A DNA stretch of 64,000 bases from assembly GCA_030612585.1 (NCBI GenBank), contig JAUWNP010000002.1, forward strand, positions 8,181-72,180. Direction: 5' to 3'. Below are positions 54,494 through 62,483 of the stretch, one piece after another (the stretch's first letter is position 1; each line of letters begins with the position of its first letter). The notes under the pieces were generated by a model. It saw only the letters and a program-made list of their open reading frames with translations, was not told the origin of the DNA and did not search any database. Position numbers and translations under genes: made by a program. The DNA is from Anaerolineae bacterium. Its GTDB lineage: Bacteria; Chloroflexota; Anaerolineae; B4-G1.

Positions 54494-55603
54494 ATGCGTA
54501 TCGGCATTGATATCCGTATTGTCCACTATGCCTGGGACGGGGTCTGCAACTACGTGCTGCATCTACTGGAGGCGCTGGCTGCCCTCGATGCGGACACGGA
54601 TTACCGCGTCCTGCATAGTCGCAAGGACCGTAACCCTCCGCGGCCAGGGCGGAACTTCCGTCCCGCCGCCTGCTGGACTCCTTCGCATCACCGGCTAGAG
54701 CGGTGGGCATTAGGGGTGGAGGTGGCGCGATTGGGGCTCGACCTGCTGCACAGCCCCGATTTCATCCCACCTGCCTTCGGCTATCGCCGGTCGGTGATCA
54801 CCATCCACGACGTGAATTTCCTCTATTACCCGCAGTTTCTCACTCCCGAAAGCCACCGCTATCACAACCAGCAGATCGAGTGGGCGGTACGTCGCGCCGA
54901 CCATATCCTGGTCGATTCCCACGCTACCAAGTCTGACCTGACCTTGCTGCTGGATGTGCCACCGGAGAAGGTCTCGGTCGTGCACCTGGCCGCCGACCCG
55001 GCCTTCCGCCCGCTGCCAGAAGCAGAGGCCGAGCATGTCGCTGTGCGGTATGGCATGGAACCGCACTTCTTGCTCTGCGTGGGGACGCTCGAGCCGCGCA
55101 AGAACCTGCCGGGCTTGCTGCAGGCCTACCGCCTGCTGCTCAACGCGAAGGTGACAACCGCGCCGCTGGTGCTGGTTGGTGGCAAGGGCTGGCTGTACGA
55201 CGAGATTTTCGAGCGCATCAAGGTGTTGCACCTGACCGAGCGGGTGCGCTTTCTCCACGACGTGCCGGATGCTGACCTGCCGGGGCTGTATAATGCTGCC
55301 AGCCTGTTGGTGACACCATCGTTTTACGAGGGGTTTGGGCTGCCGGCGTTGGAGGCGATGGCCTGTGGCACGCCAGTCGTCGTCACTGAGCGGGCCTCGC
55401 TGCCGGAGGTGGTGGGGGACGCGGGGCTGCTGGTGAACCCGGACGACCCGGATGACATCGCCCGGGCGTTGACCCGTGTGCTGACTGAGGAACCTCTGCG
55501 AGCGCGGATGCGGGAACTGGGACTGGCGCAGGCGGCGCGCTTCACCTGGGAGGAGACCGCCCGCAAGACTCTGGCTATCTACCGGAGGGTGCTGGCGCGA
55601 TAG
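54494..55603 (+). CDS. Family 4 glycosyltransferase
   Basis: 369 residues, GT-B fold. The first domain starts MRIGIDIRIVHYAWDGV; the second contains LLCVGTLEPRKNLPGLLQAY, the donor-binding PSFYEGFGLPALEAMACGTPVVV split as EGFGLPALEAMACG (E-x7-E motif), and GLLVNPDDPDDIARAL. It transfers a sugar from a nucleotide donor to a lipid or polysaccharide acceptor. The ATG at 54494 is favoured over a TTG at 54482 because the latter lies inside the octamer repeat; no ribosome binding site is visible for either. Acceptor unknown. Confidence 0.9.
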   Translation: MRIGIDIRIVHYAWDGVCNYVLHLLEALAALDADTDYRVLHSRKDRNPPRPGRNFRPAACWTPSHHRLERWALGVEVARLGLDLLHSPDFIPPAFGYRRSVITIHDVNFLYYPQFLTPESHRYHNQQIEWAVRRADHILVDSHATKSDLTLLLDVPPEKVSVVHLAADPAFRPLPEAEAEHVAVRYGMEPHFLLCVGTLEPRKNLPGLLQAYRLLLNAKVTTAPLVLVGGKGWLYDEIFERIKVLHLTERVRFLHDVPDADLPGLYNAASLLVTPSFYEGFGLPALEAMACGTPVVVTERASLPEVVGDAGLLVNPDDPDDIARALTRVLTEEPLRARMRELGLAQAARFTWEETARKTLAIYRRVLAR

Positions 55604-55653
55604 AGGCGCGCTGACTGCCAATTCTCGTCGAGCGTGCCAAAAGGATGCGCTTC

Positions 55654-56718
55654 TCAGCGCCTTCGCTCCACCGCATATTCGGCCAGGGAGCACAGCAGTT
55701 GGCGTGAATCGTTGTCGGGCAACGTCGCTAAGGCCTCCTGGCTTTGCCGGGCGTGGGCTCGTGCCTCCGCCAGCGCGGCCTCGATGGCTCCCGACGAGCA
55801 AACAGCCTCTATCGCCGCTTGCACGTGCTCCTCGTCCCGCTGGCCGGATAGCACACCGTTGACAGGGGTGTCGTCCTTTACCCTCTCCAGGTAATAGAGG
55901 GTTGGCAGGGTGATCAGGCCCTGGCGGAGGTCGCTGCCGGCCGGCTTGCCCAACTGCGCCTCGTCGCCGATGAAGTCCAACACATCGTCCGCGATCTGAA
56001 AGGCCATTCCCAACTCCCGACCAAAACGGTGCAGGGCGGCGATCTGTGGCTCCCCCGCCCCGGCGAGGAGGCCCGCCATCTCCGTTGCGGCGGCGCAAAG
56101 CGAGGCTGTCTTGGCCTCAATGCTGCGGTAATACTCCTCCCGCCCGCACCGGCCTGTCGAATCCAGTGCTGTCTGTTCCACGGCGGCGCAATCATGGATT
56201 TGCTTTCCCTTGGTCTTTTCCTTGGTGACGAATATCTGCCTTATCTCCCCGGCGCACATGGTGCATAGAGTTTCGGCGAAGACCTTGAGGATGTGGGGGT
56301 GTTCTGTCTCCGCTATCAGCGACGCTGCCTGGGCCAGGAGGTAGTCGCCGGCCAGCACAGTCGCCCCCGCCGGCCAGATCGTGTGGAGCGTCTTACGGCC
56401 CCGTCGCAAGGGGGCCTCATCCACCAGATCGTCGTGTATCAATGTGGCGGTGTGCAGCATCTCCACCGCAGCCGCCAGGCTGTGGAAGGGCGCGGTGGAA
56501 GCCTTCCCCTCTATAGGGGGGGTGGAAGAGGCGAACATCTGTCCGACGAGGGTCACCAGCGCTGGCCGCAGACGTTTGCCGCCACCTAACGAGCGGCGCA
56601 GCCTTGAACCTAGCGGCTCCTCGACCTGCGCCAGCGTATCAAACAACAGGCGCTCCACCCGCTCCATCTGCGAGCGGATGGGTTCCAACAAGGGGATGAG
56701 TTGTAATGTGGTTTCCAT
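55654..56718 (-). CDS. Polyprenyl (trans-isoprenyl) diphosphate synthase
   Basis: 354 residues. Both aspartate-rich motifs are present: IHDDLVDEAPLRRG near residue 95-110 and IADDVLDFIGDEAQLGKP near 220-235, plus GGKRLRPALV near 45. It makes the side chain of quinones or polyprenols from IPP; chain length cannot be read. An extension (TKEKTKGKQIHDCAAVEQTA) between the motifs is longer than usual. The start at 56718 has GAGGAA seven bases upstream; ATG 56736 is an alternative. The gene overlaps the radical SAM stop region by 80 bp, and UbiA lies upstream, pointing to quinone or isoprenoid lipid synthesis. Confidence 0.92.
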   Translation of the reverse strand: METTLQLIPLLEPIRSQMERVERLLFDTLAQVEEPLGSRLRRSLGGGKRLRPALVTLVGQMFASSTPPIEGKASTAPFHSLAAAVEMLHTATLIHDDLVDEAPLRRGRKTLHTIWPAGATVLAGDYLLAQAASLIAETEHPHILKVFAETLCTMCAGEIRQIFVTKEKTKGKQIHDCAAVEQTALDSTGRCGREEYYRSIEAKTASLCAAATEMAGLLAGAGEPQIAALHRFGRELGMAFQIADDVLDFIGDEAQLGKPAGSDLRQGLITLPTLYYLERVKDDTPVNGVLSGQRDEEHVQAAIEAVCSSGAIEAALAEARAHARQSQEALATLPDNDSRQLLCSLAEYAVERRR

Positions 56719-57970
56719 CGGATTCCTCGTTTCCATCGGGTGAGTGGATGAAGCAGGAGGGGTCCTCAGCCAGATAATCGCCGGTGGTGGCCCAGGCCCG
56801 CCCCCGGCAGCCGCCGCATAGCCGCCTGTACTCGCACTCGCCGCAGTCTCCTGGCAACCGTTTCTCCCGCTCTCGCAGGTCCCTGAGGACGGGGGAGGTG
56901 GCCCATAAGATCGGGAAGGGCGTCTGGCGCACGTTGCCGCAACTCACCTCGATGAAGGGGCAGGGCCAGACTTCACCGTTGGGCTTGACGTAGACGAAAC
57001 CGCGTCCTGCTGAACAGCCGTGAAAGACTGCTTCCGCCAGGCGCAGGAGTGGGCCGCCGCGGATGCCAGCCCGCCGCAGTAAGAAGGGCCAGTACTGTGG
57101 GCCCGCCACCGGCTCCATGATGGCCCGGGTGGTGCGCTGCGCCTGGGCCATGAAGTGGATCAGCCGCTCGTTAGCGCCCAGGTCCAGGGCCGTTTCCCCG
57201 ACGTTCCGGCCTCGCCCCACCGGCACCAGTTGGTACATCAAGAGGATGCCTGCCCCTAACTCGTCAACGAGGGCCATCAGTGGTTCCATCTGATCTAAGT
57301 TGCATTCCATGGCCGTGATGTTGATGTGCAGCAGGATGCCAGCCCGTCGCAGGGCGCGCATTCCCTGCAGGGCGGCCTCGAAGGCGCCGGGTAAGCCGCG
57401 CACGAAGTCGTGGGTCGCGGCATCGAAGCCGTCCAGACTCACGGCGGCGATCACCACGCCGTAGCGGCGCAGGCGGCGGGCCACTGTTTCGTCAATGAGA
57501 GTGGCGTTGGTGGCTATGGTGTTGGTGAAGCCCAGGGCTTTGGAGTAGGCTAGCAATTCGAAGAGGTCATGGCGCATCAGTGGCTCGCCGCCGGTGAAGG
57601 CCATCGTACGGAACTCACTCACCTCGGCCAGTTGATCCAGTAGGTGTTTGGCCTCGCCGGTGGTCAACTCGTCGGGCGCGGGTTTTCCGCCAGAGGCGTG
57701 GCAGTGGATGCAGCGCAGGTTGCAGGCGGCGGTCATCTCCCAGACGGGGTGGGCCGGGAAGCCGATGCAGCCCATGCCCCGTGACCCGGCGGCCCCGGGG
57801 AGGCACTTGAGGCCGTAGGTGAGAAGCCAGCGCGGCAATTCCCGCCAGTGCGACAGCGCGCCTATGTACAGCGCGCTCACCGCTTGGCGGAGGATCAGGC
57901 TCGGTGGCCACCAGAAGGGACGCACCTTGTGCCTTGGCCGCTTTCCCCACTCCTGCAACCACTCACTCAT
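56639..57970 (-). CDS. Radical SAM protein with SPASM-type C-terminus
   Basis: 443 residues. The [4Fe-4S]-AdoMet motif is CNLRCIHC (Cys83, 87, 90); GGEPLMRHDLFEL near 125 and SLDGFDAATHDFVRG near 185 complete the AdoMet barrel. A cysteine-rich C-terminus (GCSAGRGFVYVKPNGEVWPC, CGECEYRRLCGGCRGR) binds auxiliary clusters, as in PqqE, MftC, NirJ and AhbC. It could modify a peptide, haem or quinone precursor. The ATG at 57970 is the chosen start; an open frame to 58945 is only the antisense of the UbiA gene. Between UbiA and prenyl synthase genes, a role in quinone or lipid modification is inferred. Confidence 0.87.
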   Translation of the reverse strand: MSEWLQEWGKRPRHKVRPFWWPPSLILRQAVSALYIGALSHWRELPRWLLTYGLKCLPGAAGSRGMGCIGFPAHPVWEMTAACNLRCIHCHASGGKPAPDELTTGEAKHLLDQLAEVSEFRTMAFTGGEPLMRHDLFELLAYSKALGFTNTIATNATLIDETVARRLRRYGVVIAAVSLDGFDAATHDFVRGLPGAFEAALQGMRALRRAGILLHINITAMECNLDQMEPLMALVDELGAGILLMYQLVPVGRGRNVGETALDLGANERLIHFMAQAQRTTRAIMEPVAGPQYWPFLLRRAGIRGGPLLRLAEAVFHGCSAGRGFVYVKPNGEVWPCPFIEVSCGNVRQTPFPILWATSPVLRDLREREKRLPGDCGECEYRRLCGGCRGRAWATTGDYLAEDPSCFIHSPDGNEESDGNHITTHPLVGTHPLADGAGGAPVV

Positions 57971-58017
57971 ATACTCAACCCCTGAAGACAATTGGCTACT
58001 GTCCACTTTCTTGGGCC

Positions 58018-58114
58018 AGACCTCCGAGGTTTCCACACAGTCAGCCTTGAGTTGGATACTGGCACGAAATATATCCCACCTGACCTGGAATCTACACCGA
58101 AACCTCGGAGGTCT
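58018..58114. repeat. 16-bp inverted repeat between the radical SAM and UbiA genes
   Basis: AGACCTCCGAGGTTTC (58018-58033) and its exact complement (58099-58114) flank 65 bp. The right arm ends on the UbiA stop codon, and ACCTCCGAGGT is itself palindromic. A transcript would form a long hairpin between the two genes. Confidence 0.75.
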
Positions 58115-59043
58115 TAAGAATGTCCGGTAGTGAAGACAAAGGCGAGGATGTAGGCCGCTGTGGTACCCAGATTCACCACCAAGTTGGCGGCGCAGAGCCT
58201 CTCCAGGGTTGCCCGATCTCGCCAGCGGTCGCGTATCACCAGCACAACCAGGATCAGTGAGAGGGCCAGGACGGGCAGGTAGAACCACAAAGCCAACATA
58301 GGAACGCCGTGACGCAGCGAGAGCAGCATTGTTATCCAACTCCCCAGGCTGGTGAGGCCGTAGAGGCAGGAAGCCCGCTCTGGCCCCAAACGCATTACCA
58401 TGTTGGCCTTGCCCGTCACCAGGTCGGCCGGGTAGTCGGGGAATTCGTTGAGCAGGATTACGTTGAAGATGGTGAGGCCGATGGGGGCTGCCAGCCAGTG
58501 GACGAGTGGCGTTATCCCTCCCGCCTGTAAGTAGTAGCCCGTTGCCACCGGCAGCCAGCCGTAGCAGAAAGCGATCCACAACTCGCCCCATCCCCTGCTC
58601 ACCCAGCGTACCGGCCGCGTCGAATAGAAGAACCCACCCAACATGCCCAGGACGCCGAAGGGGATAGTCCACACCCCCGTCCGGTAGCCCAGTTGGAGGA
58701 TCAACCCAACCCCGACGGCTAATAGCAGGCTGACCAGCGAGGCCCACAGAGCGGCGCGGCGGGGCAAAAGGCCGCGCTGCAACACTCGGGAGCCTCCGGC
58801 GAAGCGGCTGGGACCCAGGCGGGCGGACAAGGAATCCTCTGCGTAGTCCCAGTATTCTCCGGCGTAGTAGGTAGCCAGCATGATGAGCACCACGCCCAGT
58901 GTGCCCCAGGCACAGACAATCCAGCGGAAGGCTACTCCTTGCCACCAGGCCAGCACACCGCCCAGAATAAACGGGAGGACTCCCACGGAGTGAAAAGGTG
59001 GACGTGAGAGGGCCACCCAGGCGGACAGTTTTTCACCTATCAT
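58114..59043 (-). CDS. UbiA-family prenyltransferase (MenA-like)
   Basis: 309 residues with eight or nine membrane segments. The two Asp-rich loops are in the variant forms YYAGEYWDYAEDSLSAR (near residue 60) and LLNEFPDYPADLVTGKANMV (near 195). Both keep the spaced Asp residues that bind Mg-prenyl diphosphate. MenA transfers a prenyl chain to DHNA in menaquinone synthesis; other UbiA members use different acceptors, so the acceptor is uncertain. The start is ATG 59043. The neighbouring prenyl diphosphate synthase would supply the donor. Confidence 0.87.
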   Translation of the reverse strand: MIGEKLSAWVALSRPPFHSVGVLPFILGGVLAWWQGVAFRWIVCAWGTLGVVLIMLATYYAGEYWDYAEDSLSARLGPSRFAGGSRVLQRGLLPRRAALWASLVSLLLAVGVGLILQLGYRTGVWTIPFGVLGMLGGFFYSTRPVRWVSRGWGELWIAFCYGWLPVATGYYLQAGGITPLVHWLAAPIGLTIFNVILLNEFPDYPADLVTGKANMVMRLGPERASCLYGLTSLGSWITMLLSLRHGVPMLALWFYLPVLALSLILVVLVIRDRWRDRATLERLCAANLVVNLGTTAAYILAFVFTTGHS

Positions 59044-59316
59044 TTGACCTTCTTCCTGGTCATCGCCGTGCTGGGATCGCTAGCAGAAACCGTGTTCGTG
59101 CACTTTGGCGTCTGGCGTTATGCTAATCCTACCCTCCTGATCGTCCCCCTTTGGTTCCCCTTGGCTTTCGGAACGTCCGGTCTGATCGGGGAGCGTCTGG
59201 TTCGCACCATCACCGGGATGTGGGAGGAGGTGATCTATTGGGGGTTCTCCGGCTCCAGCAACCAACCTAGAGGTGGAGGAACCATGCGGCGATGGGGTAG
59301 CCCCACAGCAGGGTGA
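59044..59316 (+). CDS. Possible small membrane protein or C-terminal gene fragment
   Basis: 90 codons from TTG 59044, directly divergent from UbiA with no room for a promoter or ribosome binding site. The core (GSLAETVFVHFGVWRYANP, then LLIVPLWFPLAFGTSGLIGERL) looks like the end of a multi-spanning membrane protein with W-R-Y and PLW-x-PLA motifs. After about residue 60 the sequence becomes low-complexity and enters the prepilin peptidase 3' end. The frame is also open further upstream. Probably the tail of a lost gene. Confidence 0.35.
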   Translation: MTFFLVIAVLGSLAETVFVHFGVWRYANPTLLIVPLWFPLAFGTSGLIGERLVRTITGMWEEVIYWGFSGSSNQPRGGGTMRRWGSPTAG

Positions 59317-60022
59317 TGACCGCGCCAGCGATGAGGAATGGCCCGTAGGGGATGGGGTCGCGCAGGCTGCGCACACGGGTGACCAGCAGGATCAGACTGA
59401 CGGCTGCCCCGATGAGGATAGTCAACACCAGCGCCTCGATGACCAGCGGGAAGCCGGTGATAAGCCCGACGAAAGCGGCCAGTTTGACGTCGCCGCCGCC
59501 CAACGCCCCGCTGCCAAAGAGCATATTCCCCACCAATGCAGCGACGAGGAAGAACACGAAACCAATCGCCCCGCCGGCCAGCGCATACTCCCACCTCATC
59601 CCTGTCATCTCTGGGGGGAGGAAACTGGCAACGAGGGCGAGGAGAATGGACGGATACATCACTACGTTGAGGATCAGCCGCCGCTCAATGTCGGTGATGA
59701 GGATGAGAGCGAAGATGGTGCTGTAGAGAAGGTAGAGGATCAGTTTAACGGAGGGGCCGAGCACGATCCAGAGATGGGCGTAGGTCACCGCCAGCCCAAT
59801 TTCGGCCAGGGGATGGCGCAAACCGATTGGTGCGCCACAGTGGGGGCAACCAGAGCGCCCGATCAGGCAGGCGGGCAGGGAGAGCCATTTCCACCAGGGG
59901 CGGACCCGTCCGCAGTAGGGGCAGTGGGGACGGGTCAGGCTCCGCCGGGCAGGCAGGTCGGAGCCGAGTTGATTGGTCAAGCCTCCGACGAGGAGGCCCA
60001 GTAGCACGAAGATAACGGTCAT
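59267..60022 (-). CDS. Prepilin peptidase (type IV, A24 family)
   Basis: 251 residues. An N-terminal zinc module with two CxxC pairs (Cys34/37 and Cys59/62, HCPYCG and CPHCGA), about seven membrane segments and the two catalytic aspartates: Asp111 in LITDIERRLI and Asp178 in GGGDVKLAAFVGLITG. It cleaves and N-methylates type IV pilin or pseudopilin precursors at the membrane. No pilin or pilus assembly gene is in the window, so substrates lie elsewhere. Confidence 0.93.
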   Translation of the reverse strand: MTVIFVLLGLLVGGLTNQLGSDLPARRSLTRPHCPYCGRVRPWWKWLSLPACLIGRSGCPHCGAPIGLRHPLAEIGLAVTYAHLWIVLGPSVKLILYLLYSTIFALILITDIERRLILNVVMYPSILLALVASFLPPEMTGMRWEYALAGGAIGFVFFLVAALVGNMLFGSGALGGGDVKLAAFVGLITGFPLVIEALVLTILIGAAVSLILLVTRVRSLRDPIPYGPFLIAGAVITLLWGYPIAAWFLHL

Positions 60023-60037
60023 TGAGAAACATTATAA

Positions 60038-60110
60038 GTGACAAATGAGCAAGTGGCAAGTGAGCAAGTGAGCAAGTGGCAAGTGAGCAAGTGGCAAATG
60101 GACAATGAAC
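60038..60110. repeat. Degenerate tandem repeat (TGAGCAAG / TGGCAAG units)
   Basis: About nine units alternating between TGAGCAAG and TGGCAAG, beginning ACAAATGAGC and ending GGCAAATGGAC, just after the start region of the prepilin peptidase on its 5' side. Its ends are the complement of the GTCATTTG motif. Confidence 0.75.
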
Positions 60111-60119
60111 GGAGATTTT

Positions 60120-60307
60120 GAAGCAGTCGCCATGATCCTCGGCTCACCACCAAGGACGAAAATGAACCGATAGTAAGACAAGATGGCATCTTGTCCTACA
60201 TCTATTTTCGAGGCAGTCGCCATGATCCTCGGCTTACCACCAAGGACGAAAATGAACCGAGAGTAAGACAAGATGGCATCTTGTCCTACATCTATTTTCG
60301 AGGCAGT
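60120..60307. repeat. 90-bp tandem duplication with internal hairpin
   Basis: Copies 60120-60209 and 60210-60299 are nearly identical (three or four differences), with the first eight bases of a third at 60300-60307. Each holds ACAAGATG-G-CATCTTGT, a perfect 8-bp hairpin. The reverse strand is open across the unit, but the peptide (FIFVLGGEPRIMATAS) looks spurious. No gene is otherwise seen in 60023-60327. Confidence 0.85.
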
Positions 60308-60327
60308 TATGTGTCATACATCAGTCA

Positions 60328-61968
60328 TTACTTAACGTAGCGGTACACATCCACCCGCGCGAATTGTGCCTTGTCTACCCGTTGTGTATTTGCTTCCAGC
60401 CACGCTTGCACCAGCCCGCGCTCGTCCCACGTCGTCGCCTCGGTGGCGACCAACCAGACCACGTCGTATCCTGTTGTCATCTCCTGCATTCGGCGCGCGG
60501 CTTCTTGTTCGCTCATCAGATAGGAGCCATCTGGGGCACGGTGGTTGGTGTAGAGCCCCTCGGCCCAGGGATATTCGTCTTCGGGAAAGTAGTAATCGAA
60601 GGAGTACTTGCCGTGCGGGATCTGAAAGACGATCAGTTCATCGAATATGGGGTGGGCAGTCACGACAAGTGGCAAGTAGCATCTAAAGGTATATTCTTCA
60701 CTGAGGGGGTGGAGTACGATTGGTTCATCGGACGTGTGATACTCGGCCACGTAGGCAGCGGCAGCGCGGAAGTCGGACTTTATGCGGACGGTTGCTTGCT
60801 GCCACAGGTTGACGCCATTAGAGACGAGAATGATGCCTGTCAGGAGTACCACTGCCACTCGGCTGATCGCTTGTGACAAAGTCCGGCGGCCGAGGCCGCT
60901 GAAGTGCCAGAGGGATGCCAGTCCCAGGGCGACCAGCAGGTAGAAGGCTGGCGCGGTCCAGATAAAGTAGCGATCGGTGAAGAGCGGTTGCCGTAGCGAG
61001 ATGAGCCACACGGCCAGAAACGGGGTCAATAGCCAGATAACCACGGCAACGCGGTTCCTTCCCTCTCCCTTTCCCCCTCCCTCCCCGTCCCCTTGCAGGG
61101 GGGGGCTGGTGGGGGGTGGGGAGGGCAGGAATAGTGAGCCCATCAGCCCCCACACGGCCAGCGTGCCCATCAACACCGCGCCCCAGGGCAAGCCCCAACC
61201 GAGGATGCCCAGGCTCCAGCCGTTGAGCAGTGTCTGCGCCATCTCGCCCAGTGAGTAGGCGTAGAAGCCGGTCTCGCGTTGCTGGAGCACCATTGGAGCC
61301 TGCCAGTCAACCAGCGGTAGATAAGGGAGGGTGAGGCAGGCCAGGCTGACCAGTGCGCCTACCCACCGTCTGCGCGTCTGGGGCCACCAAGTGAGGTAGA
61401 GTAACGTCTGTATGGGAATGAGCAGGGCGGCCAGGATATGGGAGTAGAAGGCCAGGCTGGTGGCGACGACCTGCACCGCCCACCAGCGCCAGCCCTTTCC
61501 CTCGACGACGCAGTGCAGCCCGGCTTTCTGCGCATAAACCGCCAGCAGAGCCAGGGCCAGCACCAGCGTGTACATCTTCACCTCCTGGCCGTACCAGGTC
61601 AGGTAGGGAGAGGAAGCCACCAGCAGTGCGGCGATGAGGCCCACAGACCGGTTGAACAGGCGGTGACCCAGCGCGTAGACCAGCGGCACGCAGAGGACGC
61701 CGAAGGCGAGTGAGAAGAAGCGCATCGCGTACTCGCTCGTGCCGGTGAGTGTGACCCAGCCGCGCAGTAGCAGGAAGTAGAGCGGGCCGTTCCAGCCGGG
61801 GCGAGTGAAGGTGGAGAGCATCTCCGACCAGGGTACGGTGGCGAAGCGCAGCGCGTCCACCTCATCCCGCCAGAGCGACTGGGCGTCGAGGGACACGGCT
61901 CGCACTGCGAAGGCGACCAGTATCAACAGGCTGATGGCGGCGAGGTAGTAGGAACGCGAACGACTCAT
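60328..61968 (-). CDS. GT39-type membrane glycosyltransferase (dolichyl-phosphate mannosyltransferase-like)
   Basis: 546 residues, about eleven to twelve membrane segments. The first external loop carries the acidic LWRDEVDALRFATVPW pair typical of the PMT/ArnT superfamily, followed by GWNGPLYFLLLRGWV and SSPYLTWYGQEVKMY. Members transfer a sugar from a polyprenyl-phosphate donor outside the cell. A C-terminal external domain of about 150 residues follows. An in-frame repeat (SPPPTSPPLQGDGEGGG) lies in a loop near residue 290. The start is ATG 61968, overlapping the stop of the small gene upstream; a longer frame to 62238 is rejected. Confidence 0.87.
   Translation of the reverse strand: MSRSRSYYLAAISLLILVAFAVRAVSLDAQSLWRDEVDALRFATVPWSEMLSTFTRPGWNGPLYFLLLRGWVTLTGTSEYAMRFFSLAFGVLCVPLVYALGHRLFNRSVGLIAALLVASSPYLTWYGQEVKMYTLVLALALLAVYAQKAGLHCVVEGKGWRWWAVQVVATSLAFYSHILAALLIPIQTLLYLTWWPQTRRRWVGALVSLACLTLPYLPLVDWQAPMVLQQRETGFYAYSLGEMAQTLLNGWSLGILGWGLPWGAVLMGTLAVWGLMGSLFLPSPPPTSPPLQGDGEGGGKGEGRNRVAVVIWLLTPFLAVWLISLRQPLFTDRYFIWTAPAFYLLVALGLASLWHFSGLGRRTLSQAISRVAVVLLTGIILVSNGVNLWQQATVRIKSDFRAAAAYVAEYHTSDEPIVLHPLSEEYTFRCYLPLVVTAHPIFDELIVFQIPHGKYSFDYYFPEDEYPWAEGLYTNHRAPDGSYLMSEQEAARRMQEMTTGYDVVWLVATEATTWDERGLVQAWLEANTQRVDKAQFARVDVYRYVK
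61057..61129. repeat. C-rich/G-rich repeat inside the GT39 gene
   Basis: CCTCCCTCCCCGTCCCC and its approximate complement GGGGGGCTGGTGGGGGG, separated by TTGCA, lie in frame within a loop. Related to 47181-47225 by form. Confidence 0.6.
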
Positions 61969-62264
61969 CACGCGGCGCGAGAATGCCGGTGGAGAATGGC
62001 GAAGGCGATGCCCAGGGCCAGCACGACACCCAATACTGCCCATAACAAGGCTGCCCCGGCACCAGGCCAGGAGGAGGGTAGGGTCACTGTATAGGCAGGT
62101 GTTGGAGTGGAGAGTGGTGACATCTCTGGGTCCAAAGGGATGGGCAGAGGCGATTCGCTGCCACCACCGGGCAGCGTGCCTCGCAGCCATAGCACTGCGG
62201 CGGCAATGAGCACCGTGGCTAGCGCCAACGCGAACCACAGACGGAGACGACGCAATTGGATCAT
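61968..62264 (-). CDS. Small membrane protein coupled to the GT39 gene
   Basis: 98 residues: a hydrophobic N-terminal segment (LWFALALATVLIAAAVLWL), a Pro/Ser/Thr-rich external stretch and a second membrane segment (GAALLWAVLGVVLALGIAFAIL). Both ends face inside. No family recognised. Its TGA shares a base with the GT39 ATG, so the two are coupled. The ATG appears to be at or next to the transcription start. Confidence 0.7.
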   Translation of the reverse strand: MIQLRRLRLWFALALATVLIAAAVLWLRGTLPGGGSESPLPIPLDPEMSPLSTPTPAYTVTLPSSWPGAGAALLWAVLGVVLALGIAFAILHRHSRAA

Positions 62265-62270
62265 GACCTA

Positions 62271-62300
62271 ATTATAGCGCAACTGTCCTGGTCGCGCCAA
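62271..62300 (-). promoter_or_regulatory. Promoter giving a leaderless transcript
   Basis: Minus-strand TATAAT (62276-62271) lies only six bases before the ATG at 62264; TTGGCG (62300-62295) at 18-bp spacing is a fair -35 box. Transcription should begin on or beside the start codon. Confidence 0.55.
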
Positions 62301-62337
62301 TGGTCACCCCCACCCCCGTCCTCCCCTCACCCACATC

Positions 62338-62382
62338 AGACCTGACAGGTTTTTACCCAATTCGTGGAACCCTGTCAGGTCT
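62338..62382. repeat. 12-bp inverted repeat (AGACCTGACAGG)
   Basis: AGACCTGACAGG (62338-62349) and its exact complement (62371-62382) around a 21-base loop, between divergent genes. The same style as 58018-58114. Confidence 0.75.
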
Positions 62383-62390
62383 TGCCGCAT

Positions 62391-62419
62391 TTGATAACAT
62401 GGGAAAAAAGTGGTAAGAT
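62391..62419 (+). promoter_or_regulatory. Promoter of the ABC exporter operon, of MalT-gene origin
   Basis: TTGATA at 62391-62396, 17-bp spacer, TAAGAT at 62414-62419. Spacer and -10 match the MalT relic promoter at 1067-1095 (TGGGAAA.A.GTGGTAAGATT). Confidence 0.65.
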
Positions 62420-62483
62420 TCCATATCCAAGACTGCTGGTTCACGAGTGAAGTTACCCGCGAAGCGCTGCCAAGGAAGAAAAA

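Noticed and set aside
56639..58945. A single 768-codon minus-strand frame covering the radical SAM gene and beyond
   Set aside because: The part above 57970 is the out-of-frame shadow of the UbiA gene (same strand, different frame) and has no family-like sequence; the radical SAM protein starts naturally at MSEWLQEW.
60038..60307. Possible CRISPR array
   Set aside because: Units are contiguous tandem copies with no unique spacers and no cas genes nearby.
60328..62238. A longer start for the GT39 gene, adding 90 residues
   Set aside because: The extension is the shadow of the small coupled gene at 61968-62264; the ATG at 61968 overlaps that gene's stop and begins a normal first membrane segment.
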